Below, piece after piece: positions 17,407 to 25,355 of a stretch of DNA of 64,000 bases. The DNA lies in assembly GCF_900111825.1 (NCBI RefSeq), contig NZ_FOJM01000001.1:204989-268988 (forward strand), given 5' to 3'. The notes beneath the pieces are model-generated. The model saw nothing but the letters and a program-made list of their open reading frames with translations. It was not told the DNA's origin and ran no database searches. The position numbers were made by a program, and so were the translations under genes. Each line of letters opens with the position of its first letter. The first letter of the stretch is position 1. The stretch is from Pedobacter suwonensis (GTDB taxonomy: Bacteria; Bacteroidota; Bacteroidia; Sphingobacteriales; Sphingobacteriaceae).

Positions 17407-18563
17407 GATACTGCTAAACTTTTAGATTGCTGATATAACTCGTTCAAAGCAGATAAAACTGTCATTTCATCGCCTTCACCCATTAAATAATCGCGCACTA
17501 CATCACCGGCATGATCCTGAAAATACATGGATCCATGGTAGCGGGGACGTAAAAAAGCCCTTTGTAAGGCAGGTAATGTGTTGGCAAAATATTGCTGGCT
17601 CTGGCGATTTACCTCTTCATTTTTCCATGCAGCCAAATGCCCGGGCTGTCCCCCGCTTTCGAAATATAATGTAGCCTGACAAGTTGGAGAACCCACAAAC
17701 TCAACATATTTGGCTGCCATTTCTGGTTCAGTACATTTTGCTGAAATAGCCAAACCTGTGCCGCCTAAAGTGCTTCTTAAATTGGTTTTGCCATTCACCG
17801 ATATCATATCATGAAAGTGCAGCACTTTTCGTGCATAACCATTTCTTGAATAATTGGCATAGCCGTAGGCAAAGGGGCAATAAGCAATGTGATCTGTTTG
17901 GGTCATGGCTTCATATACCTGAATGGGGTTTCTGTTGAAATTTGCCGGATCTATTTTTGATGCCAGCTGACGGTACATTTGTAGTGCCCTTACCCCGGTT
18001 TCAGTTGAAATTACAGTCTCATCGTTATGGCAGGGATCTTCGCCCAAAGAGCAGCAAAGCGTATAAAAATTCATTAACACATCTATCGGGATGCCTGCAA
18101 ATGCTACCAGGCCTGCATTGGCCAATGCCATTAAATCTTCAAAAGATTGAGGCAGGGAAAAGCCTTTTTCAGCCAGTAAATCAGGCCGGCTGGCGGCTAC
18201 GGGTGTGGCTGCATCAATGGGCAACGCCCATAAATGACCATCATAAGTATAACTTTCGTAAGATTGTCCCACCGAATGCTCTTCCTGATCTTTCAAATAG
18301 TCATCACTGAGGTAAGAATCCAAAGGAACAATCGACTTGGTTTTGGCGGCAAAGCCTGCCCAGGGATGATCAATCACCAATAAGTCGAAACGCTCTGCCA
18401 GTTCCTGGATAGAGAAATCGGCAAATTGCTGCAAGCTCCGCTTTTCCCAGGTGATATTTACCTGAGGGTACAATTCTGAAAACCTTTGTGCAGTTGCCAC
18501 CATGGGCAGTAAGCCACGACTGTGGTTCCAGGTTATTCCTTTTAAATTGATCGTCTTCTCCAC
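17403..18563 (-). CDS. ABC-type solute-binding protein lacking a signal peptide (copy 2)
   Basis: A 386-residue family 1 solute-binding-protein homologue. It starts MEKTINLKGITWNHSRGLLP, with no signal peptide or lipobox. Recognisable are FDLLVIDHPWAGFAAKT, the hinge segment GHLWALPIDAATPVAASRPDLL, LPQSFEDLMALANA, and TGLAISAKCTEPEMAAKYVEFV near the C-terminus. It is first in the module and overlaps the CoA-transferase start by 4 bases. Copy 1 is only distantly similar and is arranged in the opposite order relative to its CoA-transferase. No permease or ATPase is nearby, so import is unlikely to be the job; a cytoplasmic ligand-binding role is inferred. Confidence 0.82.
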   Translation of the reverse strand: MEKTINLKGITWNHSRGLLPMVATAQRFSELYPQVNITWEKRSLQQFADFSIQELAERFDLLVIDHPWAGFAAKTKSIVPLDSYLSDDYLKDQEEHSVGQSYESYTYDGHLWALPIDAATPVAASRPDLLAEKGFSLPQSFEDLMALANAGLVAFAGIPIDVLMNFYTLCCSLGEDPCHNDETVISTETGVRALQMYRQLASKIDPANFNRNPIQVYEAMTQTDHIAYCPFAYGYANYSRNGYARKVLHFHDMISVNGKTNLRSTLGGTGLAISAKCTEPEMAAKYVEFVGSPTCQATLYFESGGQPGHLAAWKNEEVNRQSQQYFANTLPALQRAFLRPRYHGSMYFQDHAGDVVRDYLMGEGDEMTVLSALNELYQQSKSLAVS

Positions 18564-18701
18564 TTATTCTTATTATTTAATTTCTGTCATGGTTCGTGTC
18601 TTCACGAACCATTATTTACATGCTCAATTTCGGTTGGTGAGCCACCAACCGATTAGATTATCCAACTGGTTGGTGCCACACCAACCAGCTTTGCAACGCA
18701 T
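18564..18701. repeat. Three consecutive perfect palindromes of the GGTTsGTG family
   Basis: Three foldbacks with perfect arms lie in 100 bases. They are ATGGTTCGTG/CACGAACCAT at 18589-18612 with a 4-base loop, CGGTTGGTG/CACCAACCG at 18631-18651 with a 3-base loop, and CTGGTTGGTG/CACCAACCAG at 18666-18688 with a 3-base loop. Related copies occur at about 16127, 21041, 21070 and 38277. They lie between the GH2 stop and the start of the solute-binding-protein gene and could end or slow transcription. Confidence 0.85.
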
Positions 18702-21218
18702 TTATTTATTTGTTCTAACTTCTATAACTGCCGATGACAAACCTACCGAGGTAGCTGTCAACTTAATTGTTCCGGGTTTAGCTGTAGCCTGCAAAATAGC
18801 GAGGCATAAACCATGAAAAGCTTTGCGGTAGTTGGATTTAAAAGGTTCTAAACTCGCCTGAAACCCATTGTCTACACCGGCTATAAATCCATTGCCTTCC
18901 ACTTTAAAGTCAACCAGGTTATCCGCATTCGGTACTACATTCCCGGCCTTATCTAAAATGCGTACAGTGATAAACGATAAATCTTTACCATCGGCTTTAA
19001 TCTGTTTTCGATCAGCTATTAATTCAATTTTAGCCGGATCGCCGGCAGTTTTTACTTCACTGGCCAAAACCTCTTTTCCATTTTTGCGCGATACGGCTTT
19101 AAGTGTTCCGGGTTCGAAATTTACGTTCCATTGCACGTGTAAATCATCATTCTGTTTTGATTTTTTACCTAAAGATTTTCCATTGAGGTACAGTTCTACC
19201 TCGTCAGCCTGGTTGTAGTAAGCCCAAACCTCTACAGATTTGCCCGCTTCCCAGTTCCAGTGTGGCAGGATGTGCAATACCGGTTTATCGGTCCACTCGC
19301 TTTGGTACATGTAATACGAATCTTTAGGGAAACCCGCTAAATCGACAATTCCAAAATACGAGCTGCGTGCCGGCCATGGGTAAGGTAATGGCTCGCCGAG
19401 ATAATCAAAACCCGTCCAGACAAAAAGACCTGAAACATGATCGTATTTTTTGGCTGCTTTCCAGGTTTCTTCGTGCGTAGAACCCCAGTAAGCCGAAACA
19501 TTATCATAAGCAGAGGCTGACCATTCGCGGTTGCCTTCAGTAAACTTTGTTTTTCCATCTCTTGGCCACCGGCGGATGGTATCTGCCGTATCGTAAAAAC
19601 CTCTGGTTTCTAATGCTGATGTAGTTTCGGTGGCCAGAAACTTAACACCAGGATAATTTTTAGGCCAATCTTTATATAGTTTATGGTTGTAGTTTAATCC
19701 ATAAATATCCAGCGCATTGGCCTGGTAAATAAAATTTTTCTTAGCATCGGTTTCGGTTAAGGCCGAGATTACCGGACGACTTTGATCGAGGTTTTTAACT
19801 GTTGCCACCAACTCTTTGGTTAGTGCTACACCGGTACTATCGAACTGCTCTCGGATTTCGTTTCCGATGCTCCATAAAATAATGGAGGGGTGATTGCGGT
19901 CGCGGAGAACCATATCTTCCAGATCGCGTTTATGCCATTCGGGAAAACTGAGGTGATAATCGTTTTTGTTTTTCTTTTTCGCCCACATGTCAAAAGCTTC
20001 ATCCATTACGAGAAAACCCATTTCATCACATAAATCTAAAAACTCCGGTGCCGGTGGATTGTGGGCTGTACGGATGGCATTTACGCCCATGGCTTTCATA
20101 ATTTCGAGCTGGCGCTCCATGGCGCGTAGGTTTACAGCAGCGCCCAAAGCACCCAGATCGTGGTGCAGGCAAACGCCCAGTATTTTGGTGGGTATACCAT
20201 TTAAAGAAAAGCCCTTTTCTGCGTCGAAATTGAAGGTTCTGAATCCGAATTTAGTCTCATAAGTATCAATAAGCTTATTGTTTTGCAAAATTTGTGTAAC
20301 CACTTTGTACTGTGCAGGATTTTTTAACGACCAAAGCACAGGGTTTTTAAGCTGGCTATCGCTGTTAACGATTAATCCGGTTGTATCTATTTTGAAGTTT
20401 TGTGCTTGTGTTTTTATGATCAGTTTATGCCTGGCATCATAAATAGAATGTACCAAAACTGCTGACTGCTGTTTCGAAGTTTTGTTCTGGATTTGCGTTT
20501 TTATACTCACTTTTCCGTCAGTACCCGTAGTTACAAAAGTGCCCCATTTGGCCACCGCAACTTTGGCGGTAGTTGTTAACCATACGTTTCTGTAAATTCC
20601 GGAACCGGAATACCAGCGCGAATCGGGCTGTGCTGAATTATCGACCTTCACAGCAATGACGTTATTGCCTGGTTTTAAGAATCTGCTAATTTCGTAAGCA
20701 AAAGAACTGTAGCCATAAGGACGTTTACCCAGATAATGGCCGTTTACCCAAACCTCGCTGTTTTTGTAAACACCGTCGAACTCAACGGTAACCAGTTTGT
20801 TTTTAAAACCGGCAGGTGCGGTAAATGTTTTCCTGTACCAGCCAATACCAGTTGGCAAGCCACCACCTTCAGGTTTAGCAGGGTTCTTTTCGTCGAATTT
20901 GCCTTCAATGCTCCAGTCGTGTGGCAAAGTAAGTCTTCTCCATTTTGAATCATTATACAGCGAATTCTTAGCTGTAGGATCATCACCCAGGAAAAATCTC
21001 CAGTCTTGGTTGAAGCTGGTTTTTACTCGGGATTCTCTATCGGTTGGTGTCTCACCGACCGATAATTGTCTATCATGGTTAGTGCCTCGTGAAAAGATTT
21101 CTCCATTCCGCTGCGCTCCAGTCGAAATGACGAATAGTGGATTGGCATCACAATTTTGCGAGGCTAATAATCCCAGCAGGGATACCATAAAAACCTTATA
21201 AATGCCCGGTATTCTCAT
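18702..21218 (-). CDS. GH2 family glycosidase with repeat-encoded N-terminal linker
   Basis: Predicted secreted beta-galactosidase or beta-glucuronidase-type enzyme, 838 residues. Order: signal peptide (GIYKVFMVSLLGLLASQNCDA), an odd linker at residues 28-62, then the GH2 sugar-binding domain (RRLTLPHDWSIEGKF, GYSSFAYEISRFLKPGNNVI). Next come the immunoglobulin-like domain and the TIM barrel with acid/base Glu454 (WSIGNEIREQ) and nucleophile Glu531 (LATETTSALETRG). DUF4982-like and Ig-like C-terminal domains end the protein. The linker is the translation of two intergenic repeat units inserted in frame, yet the enzyme part looks complete. The stop is followed by three palindromes and the CoA-transferase module; the GH43-like gene stops 3 bases upstream of its start. 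Substrate specificity cannot be read from sequence. Confidence 0.9.
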   Translation of the reverse strand: MRIPGIYKVFMVSLLGLLASQNCDANPLFVISTGAQRNGEIFSRGTNHDRQLSVGETPTDRESRVKTSFNQDWRFFLGDDPTAKNSLYNDSKWRRLTLPHDWSIEGKFDEKNPAKPEGGGLPTGIGWYRKTFTAPAGFKNKLVTVEFDGVYKNSEVWVNGHYLGKRPYGYSSFAYEISRFLKPGNNVIAVKVDNSAQPDSRWYSGSGIYRNVWLTTTAKVAVAKWGTFVTTGTDGKVSIKTQIQNKTSKQQSAVLVHSIYDARHKLIIKTQAQNFKIDTTGLIVNSDSQLKNPVLWSLKNPAQYKVVTQILQNNKLIDTYETKFGFRTFNFDAEKGFSLNGIPTKILGVCLHHDLGALGAAVNLRAMERQLEIMKAMGVNAIRTAHNPPAPEFLDLCDEMGFLVMDEAFDMWAKKKNKNDYHLSFPEWHKRDLEDMVLRDRNHPSIILWSIGNEIREQFDSTGVALTKELVATVKNLDQSRPVISALTETDAKKNFIYQANALDIYGLNYNHKLYKDWPKNYPGVKFLATETTSALETRGFYDTADTIRRWPRDGKTKFTEGNREWSASAYDNVSAYWGSTHEETWKAAKKYDHVSGLFVWTGFDYLGEPLPYPWPARSSYFGIVDLAGFPKDSYYMYQSEWTDKPVLHILPHWNWEAGKSVEVWAYYNQADEVELYLNGKSLGKKSKQNDDLHVQWNVNFEPGTLKAVSRKNGKEVLASEVKTAGDPAKIELIADRKQIKADGKDLSFITVRILDKAGNVVPNADNLVDFKVEGNGFIAGVDNGFQASLEPFKSNYRKAFHGLCLAILQATAKPGTIKLTATSVGLSSAVIEVRTNK
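21033..21137. repeat. Two repeat units inside the GH2 coding sequence
   Basis: At 21095-21133 lies a half-copy of the family found between genes elsewhere (AGATTTCTCCATTCCGCTGC, ending CGAAATGACGA). At 21041-21061 is a CGGTTGGTG-TCT-CACCGACCG palindrome, with TCATGGTTAGTG at about 21073 from the same family. Together they encode residues 28-62 of the GH2 protein, between signal peptide and mature domain, without a stop or frameshift. Confidence 0.85.
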
Positions 21219-21221
21219 TTC

Positions 21222-22328
21222 TTAATTTTGAATAAAATTCAATTTACTTTTTCCTAAATCCTTCGAAGTGGCCACAGCAATGCCCCGCTGGTCTTGTTTG
21301 TCCACCGCACAATAAAAGTGGTAAACAATGCTTTTGTGCTTAACGACGAACGATTTGTGCGCATATAACTCATCATATTTTTCTGATGATTCGATCAGGT
21401 TATTGCCCGTCCAGTCGGTCCAGTTAACGAGGTCTTTTGATACCGCAAAACGGTTAAAGGAACCTTTCCTGTCCTGCCAGAAAGCGCCGAAATAAAACAT
21501 CACATAATTGCTTCCGATCTGCTGGATGACTGCATCGCCGGTAATGCCAACCGGATGATGTAGAACGGGATTTTTAAGGTAGCGTTGCCAATGCACCATA
21601 TCGTCGGATACTGCCATGCCAATGCGTTCATACCAGCGTGTTTTTTTATTGTTTGCCAGCGAATCGCCAACAGCATTGTAATACATTACAAAGGAATGGC
21701 CCGTTAACTTTTTCTGATCGGCAATCACCGTACTTTTAAATAGTTTATGACGGTTTTCCCACCAGCGTACATCGCTGTCGAGCGAGCTTAAAACCGGTTG
21801 ATCCAGTCGTTTCCATTCCTGCACAACCGACGGATGTTGATCGGTATAAGCCATACCAACAGATAATGGTTCTGCCTCGTATCCTTTTTCCTTGCCACCA
21901 AAATACGACATCCAGTATTTGCCATTAAAGCGGTTAGCCTGATAACTACCTCCCCATTTGATATCTAAAAGTGCATTGTAGCCCGCCTTCTGGTTATCGT
22001 CCCATTTGCCTGAATCATCGAACGACATTAATTTACCCTGATTTTCCCAGTGCAGTAAATCGCTGCTTTTGGCCATCCAGGTTTCGTAACCGCGCCCGCT
22101 AAAAATCAGATAAGTCATGTACCAGTATTTGCCTTCTCTAAAAATGGTGGGACAATCCATTTTATGCTCCTGATCAGCCGGAACCATCACCAATCCGTAT
22201 TTGAAAGGCGTTTTCACTTCCCGGTAGATTTTTTCCATTTCGACCGCAGATACCGGATTTTTAGCTTCCTGAGCAAATGCTGTAGCGCATGTTAATAGGC
22301 CTGTCAGATATATCCAGATCTTGCTCAT
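21222..22328 (-). CDS. GH43-like five-bladed propeller glycosidase
   Basis: Secreted 368-residue protein with signal peptide (IWIYLTGLLTCATAFA). Its repeating blade motifs are of the GH43/GH117/GH130 propeller type: KMDCPTIFREGKYWYMTYL, TWMAKSSDLLHWENQGKLM, GMAVSDDMVHWQRYLKNPVL, ITGDAVIQQIGSNYVMFYFG and FAVSKDLVNWTDWTGNNLI. Candidate acidic residues are the Asp of MDCPT, the Asp of TGDAV and the Glu of YDELYAHKS. I cannot assign a numbered family. It is translated between GH78 (stop codon 1 base upstream of this start) and GH2, so all three are one operon. An arabinosidase, galactosidase or fucosidase-like role is possible. Confidence 0.72.
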   Translation of the reverse strand: MSKIWIYLTGLLTCATAFAQEAKNPVSAVEMEKIYREVKTPFKYGLVMVPADQEHKMDCPTIFREGKYWYMTYLIFSGRGYETWMAKSSDLLHWENQGKLMSFDDSGKWDDNQKAGYNALLDIKWGGSYQANRFNGKYWMSYFGGKEKGYEAEPLSVGMAYTDQHPSVVQEWKRLDQPVLSSLDSDVRWWENRHKLFKSTVIADQKKLTGHSFVMYYNAVGDSLANNKKTRWYERIGMAVSDDMVHWQRYLKNPVLHHPVGITGDAVIQQIGSNYVMFYFGAFWQDRKGSFNRFAVSKDLVNWTDWTGNNLIESSEKYDELYAHKSFVVKHKSIVYHFYCAVDKQDQRGIAVATSKDLGKSKLNFIQN

Positions 22329-22329
22329 G

Positions 22330-25083
22330 CTACTTCACTTTAAATTTATAATAACCCGAACCAATTGCAACCTGGGTTCTGCCGTTGGCTGTACCGAGGT
22401 TTTGGAATTTAGCATTGTGAATCTCTGCAAGGCTTTGACTTGCCGAAACCGGAATATAAACCACAGCTGTGGTATTCACTGGAATATTTATGGCGATTTC
22501 AAAACCATCGGCCGTTTTTTTCCAGTCGGTAGCTATTTTACCATAGGCTGATTGGTAACTTGTGGTTGCTGTAGTTAAATCACCGACTACCTCAGGGTAA
22601 ATTTTAATCCGGTTAAAGGCGACCGAGTTTTCATCCTGACGGATTCCACCCACTCCGCTGTAAAACCATTCCATTAAATGCCCCAACATAAAATGGTTAT
22701 TAGAAACCGTTGGCAGTGCCGCCCAGCTTTCGGTCAAAGCAGTAGCACCCTTGGCTAACTGCATGCCATAACCGGGTACGTCGCTACGGCTGTTCATGTC
22801 GAAAATTACATCCGAGCGTCCGGCATCTTCTAAAACGCGTAGTACATAACGGTAGCCAATGTCGCCTGCTGTTAATCCGTTGTTTTTATTTTTAATGTCT
22901 TTTACGAGGTTATCAATAACTGACTGCTTATCTTTTTCTTCGACTAAACCCATATAAACAGCCATGGCATTAGCCGTTTGGCTGCCCGATCCGTATTGCC
23001 TTGCTTCAGGATTAAAGAATCTGGCATTAAATGCATTGCGTACTGAAACTGCAAGTTTGGCATAAGTCAGTGCATCAGCTTTTTTACCCAATAAGTTGGC
23101 TATTTTTTCGAGGATTTTTAAATCATAATAATAAATAGCAGTGGCTGTAATGCCCATCGGGGTAAGCTGTGAAACGCCCGGAGGTTTTGGGCCAAGGTCA
23201 TACCAATCGCCCAAACCTTGCGATAAAATGTGGTTATTGGCTTTGGTGCTTAAATATTGGATGTAACGCTGCATGGTGGGATAATGATTGACTAAGGCCT
23301 GTTTATCGCCATACCACTTGTACAAATCCCAGGGTACTAAAATACTACTACTGCCCCATTCAGGCGAATCGCGGAACATATCGCCTCCCCATTCAAATTT
23401 AACATACTCAGGTGCAATTTCAGGAACGAGTCCGTTGGCTAGTTGCGAATTTTGCATATCGACTGAGGCTTTTACAAACAACGGTGCAGCCGAGTAATTG
23501 TAATTTACCGAACTGCCCATTAAATGCAATTGCTCTAACCAGCCGAGTTTTTCGCGATGTGGACAGTCGGTAAAAACACTAACCATATTACTTTTAATAC
23601 CCCAATCGATCAGTTCAAAGGTTTTATTAAACAATTCGTTTGAAGAAATGAATTGGCCAACATTTGGAGCTGCATTACGTACGTGAAGGCCTTTTAAATC
23701 TTTGATAATGGCTTTGTTCAATGGGTTTTCTTTTCCGGCCGGAACGCCACCTTTAACCTGCAGATAGCGGAAACCCGTATAGAAAAAACGTGGCCGCCAG
23801 GTTTCGGTAGCCTCACCACTTAAAATATAGGTAAAGTAAGCAGGTCCACCCATGTTTTTCTGCGTAACGGTACCATCTTCTTTTAATAGTTCAGCTGGTG
23901 TAATGCGGATGGTGTCGCCTGTTTTGCCGCTCACCTGGAGTTCAATAATGCCCGATGCGTTTTGTCCGAGATCATAAACCCAGTCACCATTTGCAGTTTG
24001 TGTAATCTGCTTTGCAGGAAAATGATCAAAAATTTTAACAGGCTCTTCTTTCTGGGCGTTTAGCTTCGGACCATTTACTACCAAAGCGCTTTTCCATTTG
24101 CTATCATTGAATGCTGCCTGGTTCCAGTTTTTTTGCGCTAAACCGGCGTTATAGTCTTCGCCACCATAAATACTGGAAAAAGTAACCGGCGAGGGTGCTG
24201 TTTTCCAGCTTTCGTTGCTGGTTACATTGACCGAAGTGTCATCTGTATATTCGATCAATAAACGGCAGATCATTTTCGGGAAGCCATAAGCCACTTTTAG
24301 TTTCCGGTACCTTTCTTTGACCGGCGGGATGTAGTAAAAGCCATTCCCCAGCATTACACCCACGGCATTTGCGCCCTTTTTTAGTTGTTTGGTAATATCA
24401 TAGGTTACGTATAAAGCTTCGCGATCATATTTGGTCCAGCCAGGGGCTAAAAAATCATCTCCTACTTTTTCGCCATTTAAACTCATTTCAAAGTGACCCA
24501 AGCCCGAAATAAAGGCAGTAGCTTTTTTGATGCTTCTGGTTACTGCAAACTCTTTGCGAAACATCGGCAGGATATTATTGCCGTTAAATTTGTCTTTTTT
24601 TCCATCCGTCGGTAAAACATTTACGTTTGAATCGGCCAGTTTTTCGTAAGCAATCCATTGGGCGCCTTTCCAGTCAGATGCACTCAACAGCCCCATTTGG
24701 AAAAGTGCCGTTTCACTCCAGGCAGATGGCTTGCCCCGGTTATCCCAAACCCGGATTTTCCAGTAATACCTTTGAGCTGATTGTAATGCTGCTCCTCTAT
24801 ATTTTATTTGAATGGACTGACCGGAAATAATCTTTTTAGAATCCCATACCTCACCTTTATCTTGCTTAAGCGAAATCAGGCTCTTTGATACCAGAAGCTG
24901 ATAAGCGGTTTGCATGATATTGTGCTGATCTGAAGTCATTTGCCAGCTAAAATGTGGTTGCACGGCATCAATCCCAAGCGGATTTGAACGGTATTCGCAG
25001 CTTAAATGGAATACCTTAACCTCCTGAGCAAACAGCGGAAAAGTAAACAGGTAAAAAAAAGAAAAAATTACAACTTTGTTCAT
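22330..25083 (-). CDS. GH78 alpha-L-rhamnosidase
   Basis: Predicted periplasmic inverting rhamnosidase, 917 residues. After the signal peptide (FSFFYLFTFPLFAQ) come the N-terminal Fn3-like domain (LSCEYRSNPLGIDAVQPHFSW), the beta-sandwich modules (GLGHFEMSLNGEKVGDDFLAP), and the alpha6/alpha6 barrel. The active-site block TDCPHREKLGWLEQ has Asp506, Glu511 and Glu517; the last replaces the more usual aspartate. The C-terminal glutamate block is LTESWAALPTVSNNHFMLGH. It is the first gene of an operon transcribed away from the divergent iclR, with a likely promoter at about 25219. The two other GH78-type genes in the window suggest different linkages. Confidence 0.92.
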   Translation of the reverse strand: MNKVVIFSFFYLFTFPLFAQEVKVFHLSCEYRSNPLGIDAVQPHFSWQMTSDQHNIMQTAYQLLVSKSLISLKQDKGEVWDSKKIISGQSIQIKYRGAALQSAQRYYWKIRVWDNRGKPSAWSETALFQMGLLSASDWKGAQWIAYEKLADSNVNVLPTDGKKDKFNGNNILPMFRKEFAVTRSIKKATAFISGLGHFEMSLNGEKVGDDFLAPGWTKYDREALYVTYDITKQLKKGANAVGVMLGNGFYYIPPVKERYRKLKVAYGFPKMICRLLIEYTDDTSVNVTSNESWKTAPSPVTFSSIYGGEDYNAGLAQKNWNQAAFNDSKWKSALVVNGPKLNAQKEEPVKIFDHFPAKQITQTANGDWVYDLGQNASGIIELQVSGKTGDTIRITPAELLKEDGTVTQKNMGGPAYFTYILSGEATETWRPRFFYTGFRYLQVKGGVPAGKENPLNKAIIKDLKGLHVRNAAPNVGQFISSNELFNKTFELIDWGIKSNMVSVFTDCPHREKLGWLEQLHLMGSSVNYNYSAAPLFVKASVDMQNSQLANGLVPEIAPEYVKFEWGGDMFRDSPEWGSSSILVPWDLYKWYGDKQALVNHYPTMQRYIQYLSTKANNHILSQGLGDWYDLGPKPPGVSQLTPMGITATAIYYYDLKILEKIANLLGKKADALTYAKLAVSVRNAFNARFFNPEARQYGSGSQTANAMAVYMGLVEEKDKQSVIDNLVKDIKNKNNGLTAGDIGYRYVLRVLEDAGRSDVIFDMNSRSDVPGYGMQLAKGATALTESWAALPTVSNNHFMLGHLMEWFYSGVGGIRQDENSVAFNRIKIYPEVVGDLTTATTSYQSAYGKIATDWKKTADGFEIAINIPVNTTAVVYIPVSASQSLAEIHNAKFQNLGTANGRTQVAIGSGYYKFKVK

Positions 25084-25218
25084 TAGCCCGTACAGATCGC
25101 TTTTGATGCTTGATTTGGTTTATACTTGGTTGTCGTGCTCAATTTAGTTAGAAATAAATTCTTGGTCCTTATAGTATAAGCTGTAGAATTTGTTTAACTT
25201 TAAATTTTGCAGGTAATT

Positions 25219-25249
25219 CAAATATAAATCTTTTTTTTAAATATGAAAA
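25219..25249 (-). promoter_or_regulatory. Candidate Bacteroidota promoter for the GH78 operon
   Basis: On the minus strand TATATTTG at 25226-25219 matches the TAnnTTTG -7 consensus. A TTTTC element lies about 19 bases upstream in place of the TTTG -33 box. Transcription would begin near 25212, leaving a leader of about 130 bases before the GH78 start. Confidence 0.45.
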
Positions 25250-25252
25250 CAT

Positions 25253-25290
25253 ATATTCAGGTAATAATGATATAATTTCATTCTGAATAT
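25253..25290. promoter_or_regulatory. Inverted repeat, candidate IclR operator
   Basis: ATATTCAG at 25253-25260 and CTGAATAT at 25283-25290 form an exact 8-base inverted repeat with a 22-base spacer, in the divergent region between iclR and GH78. It lies between the two candidate promoters, a common position for an autoregulating IclR-family protein. Binding is inference. Confidence 0.45.
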
Positions 25291-25309
25291 GAAATATGAA
25301 TGCTTTTTG

Positions 25310-25317
25310 TATGTTTG
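25310..25317 (+). promoter_or_regulatory. Candidate -7 element for iclR
   Basis: TATGTTTG is an exact TAnnTTTG match, 39 bases before the iclR start codon. A good TTTG -33 box is not seen at the usual spacing. Confidence 0.4.
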
Positions 25318-25355
25318 AAACTGTAAAAAATACGATACAACCAAATTAACCCTGT

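Noticed and set aside
13617..18563. A conventional ABC sugar importer
   Set aside because: Two binding proteins are present but lack signal peptides, and no permease or ATPase gene occurs in the window.
20797..21201. Plus-strand 134-codon frame opposite the GH2 5' end
   Set aside because: Antisense to a well-supported GH2 gene, and its second half is repeat translation.
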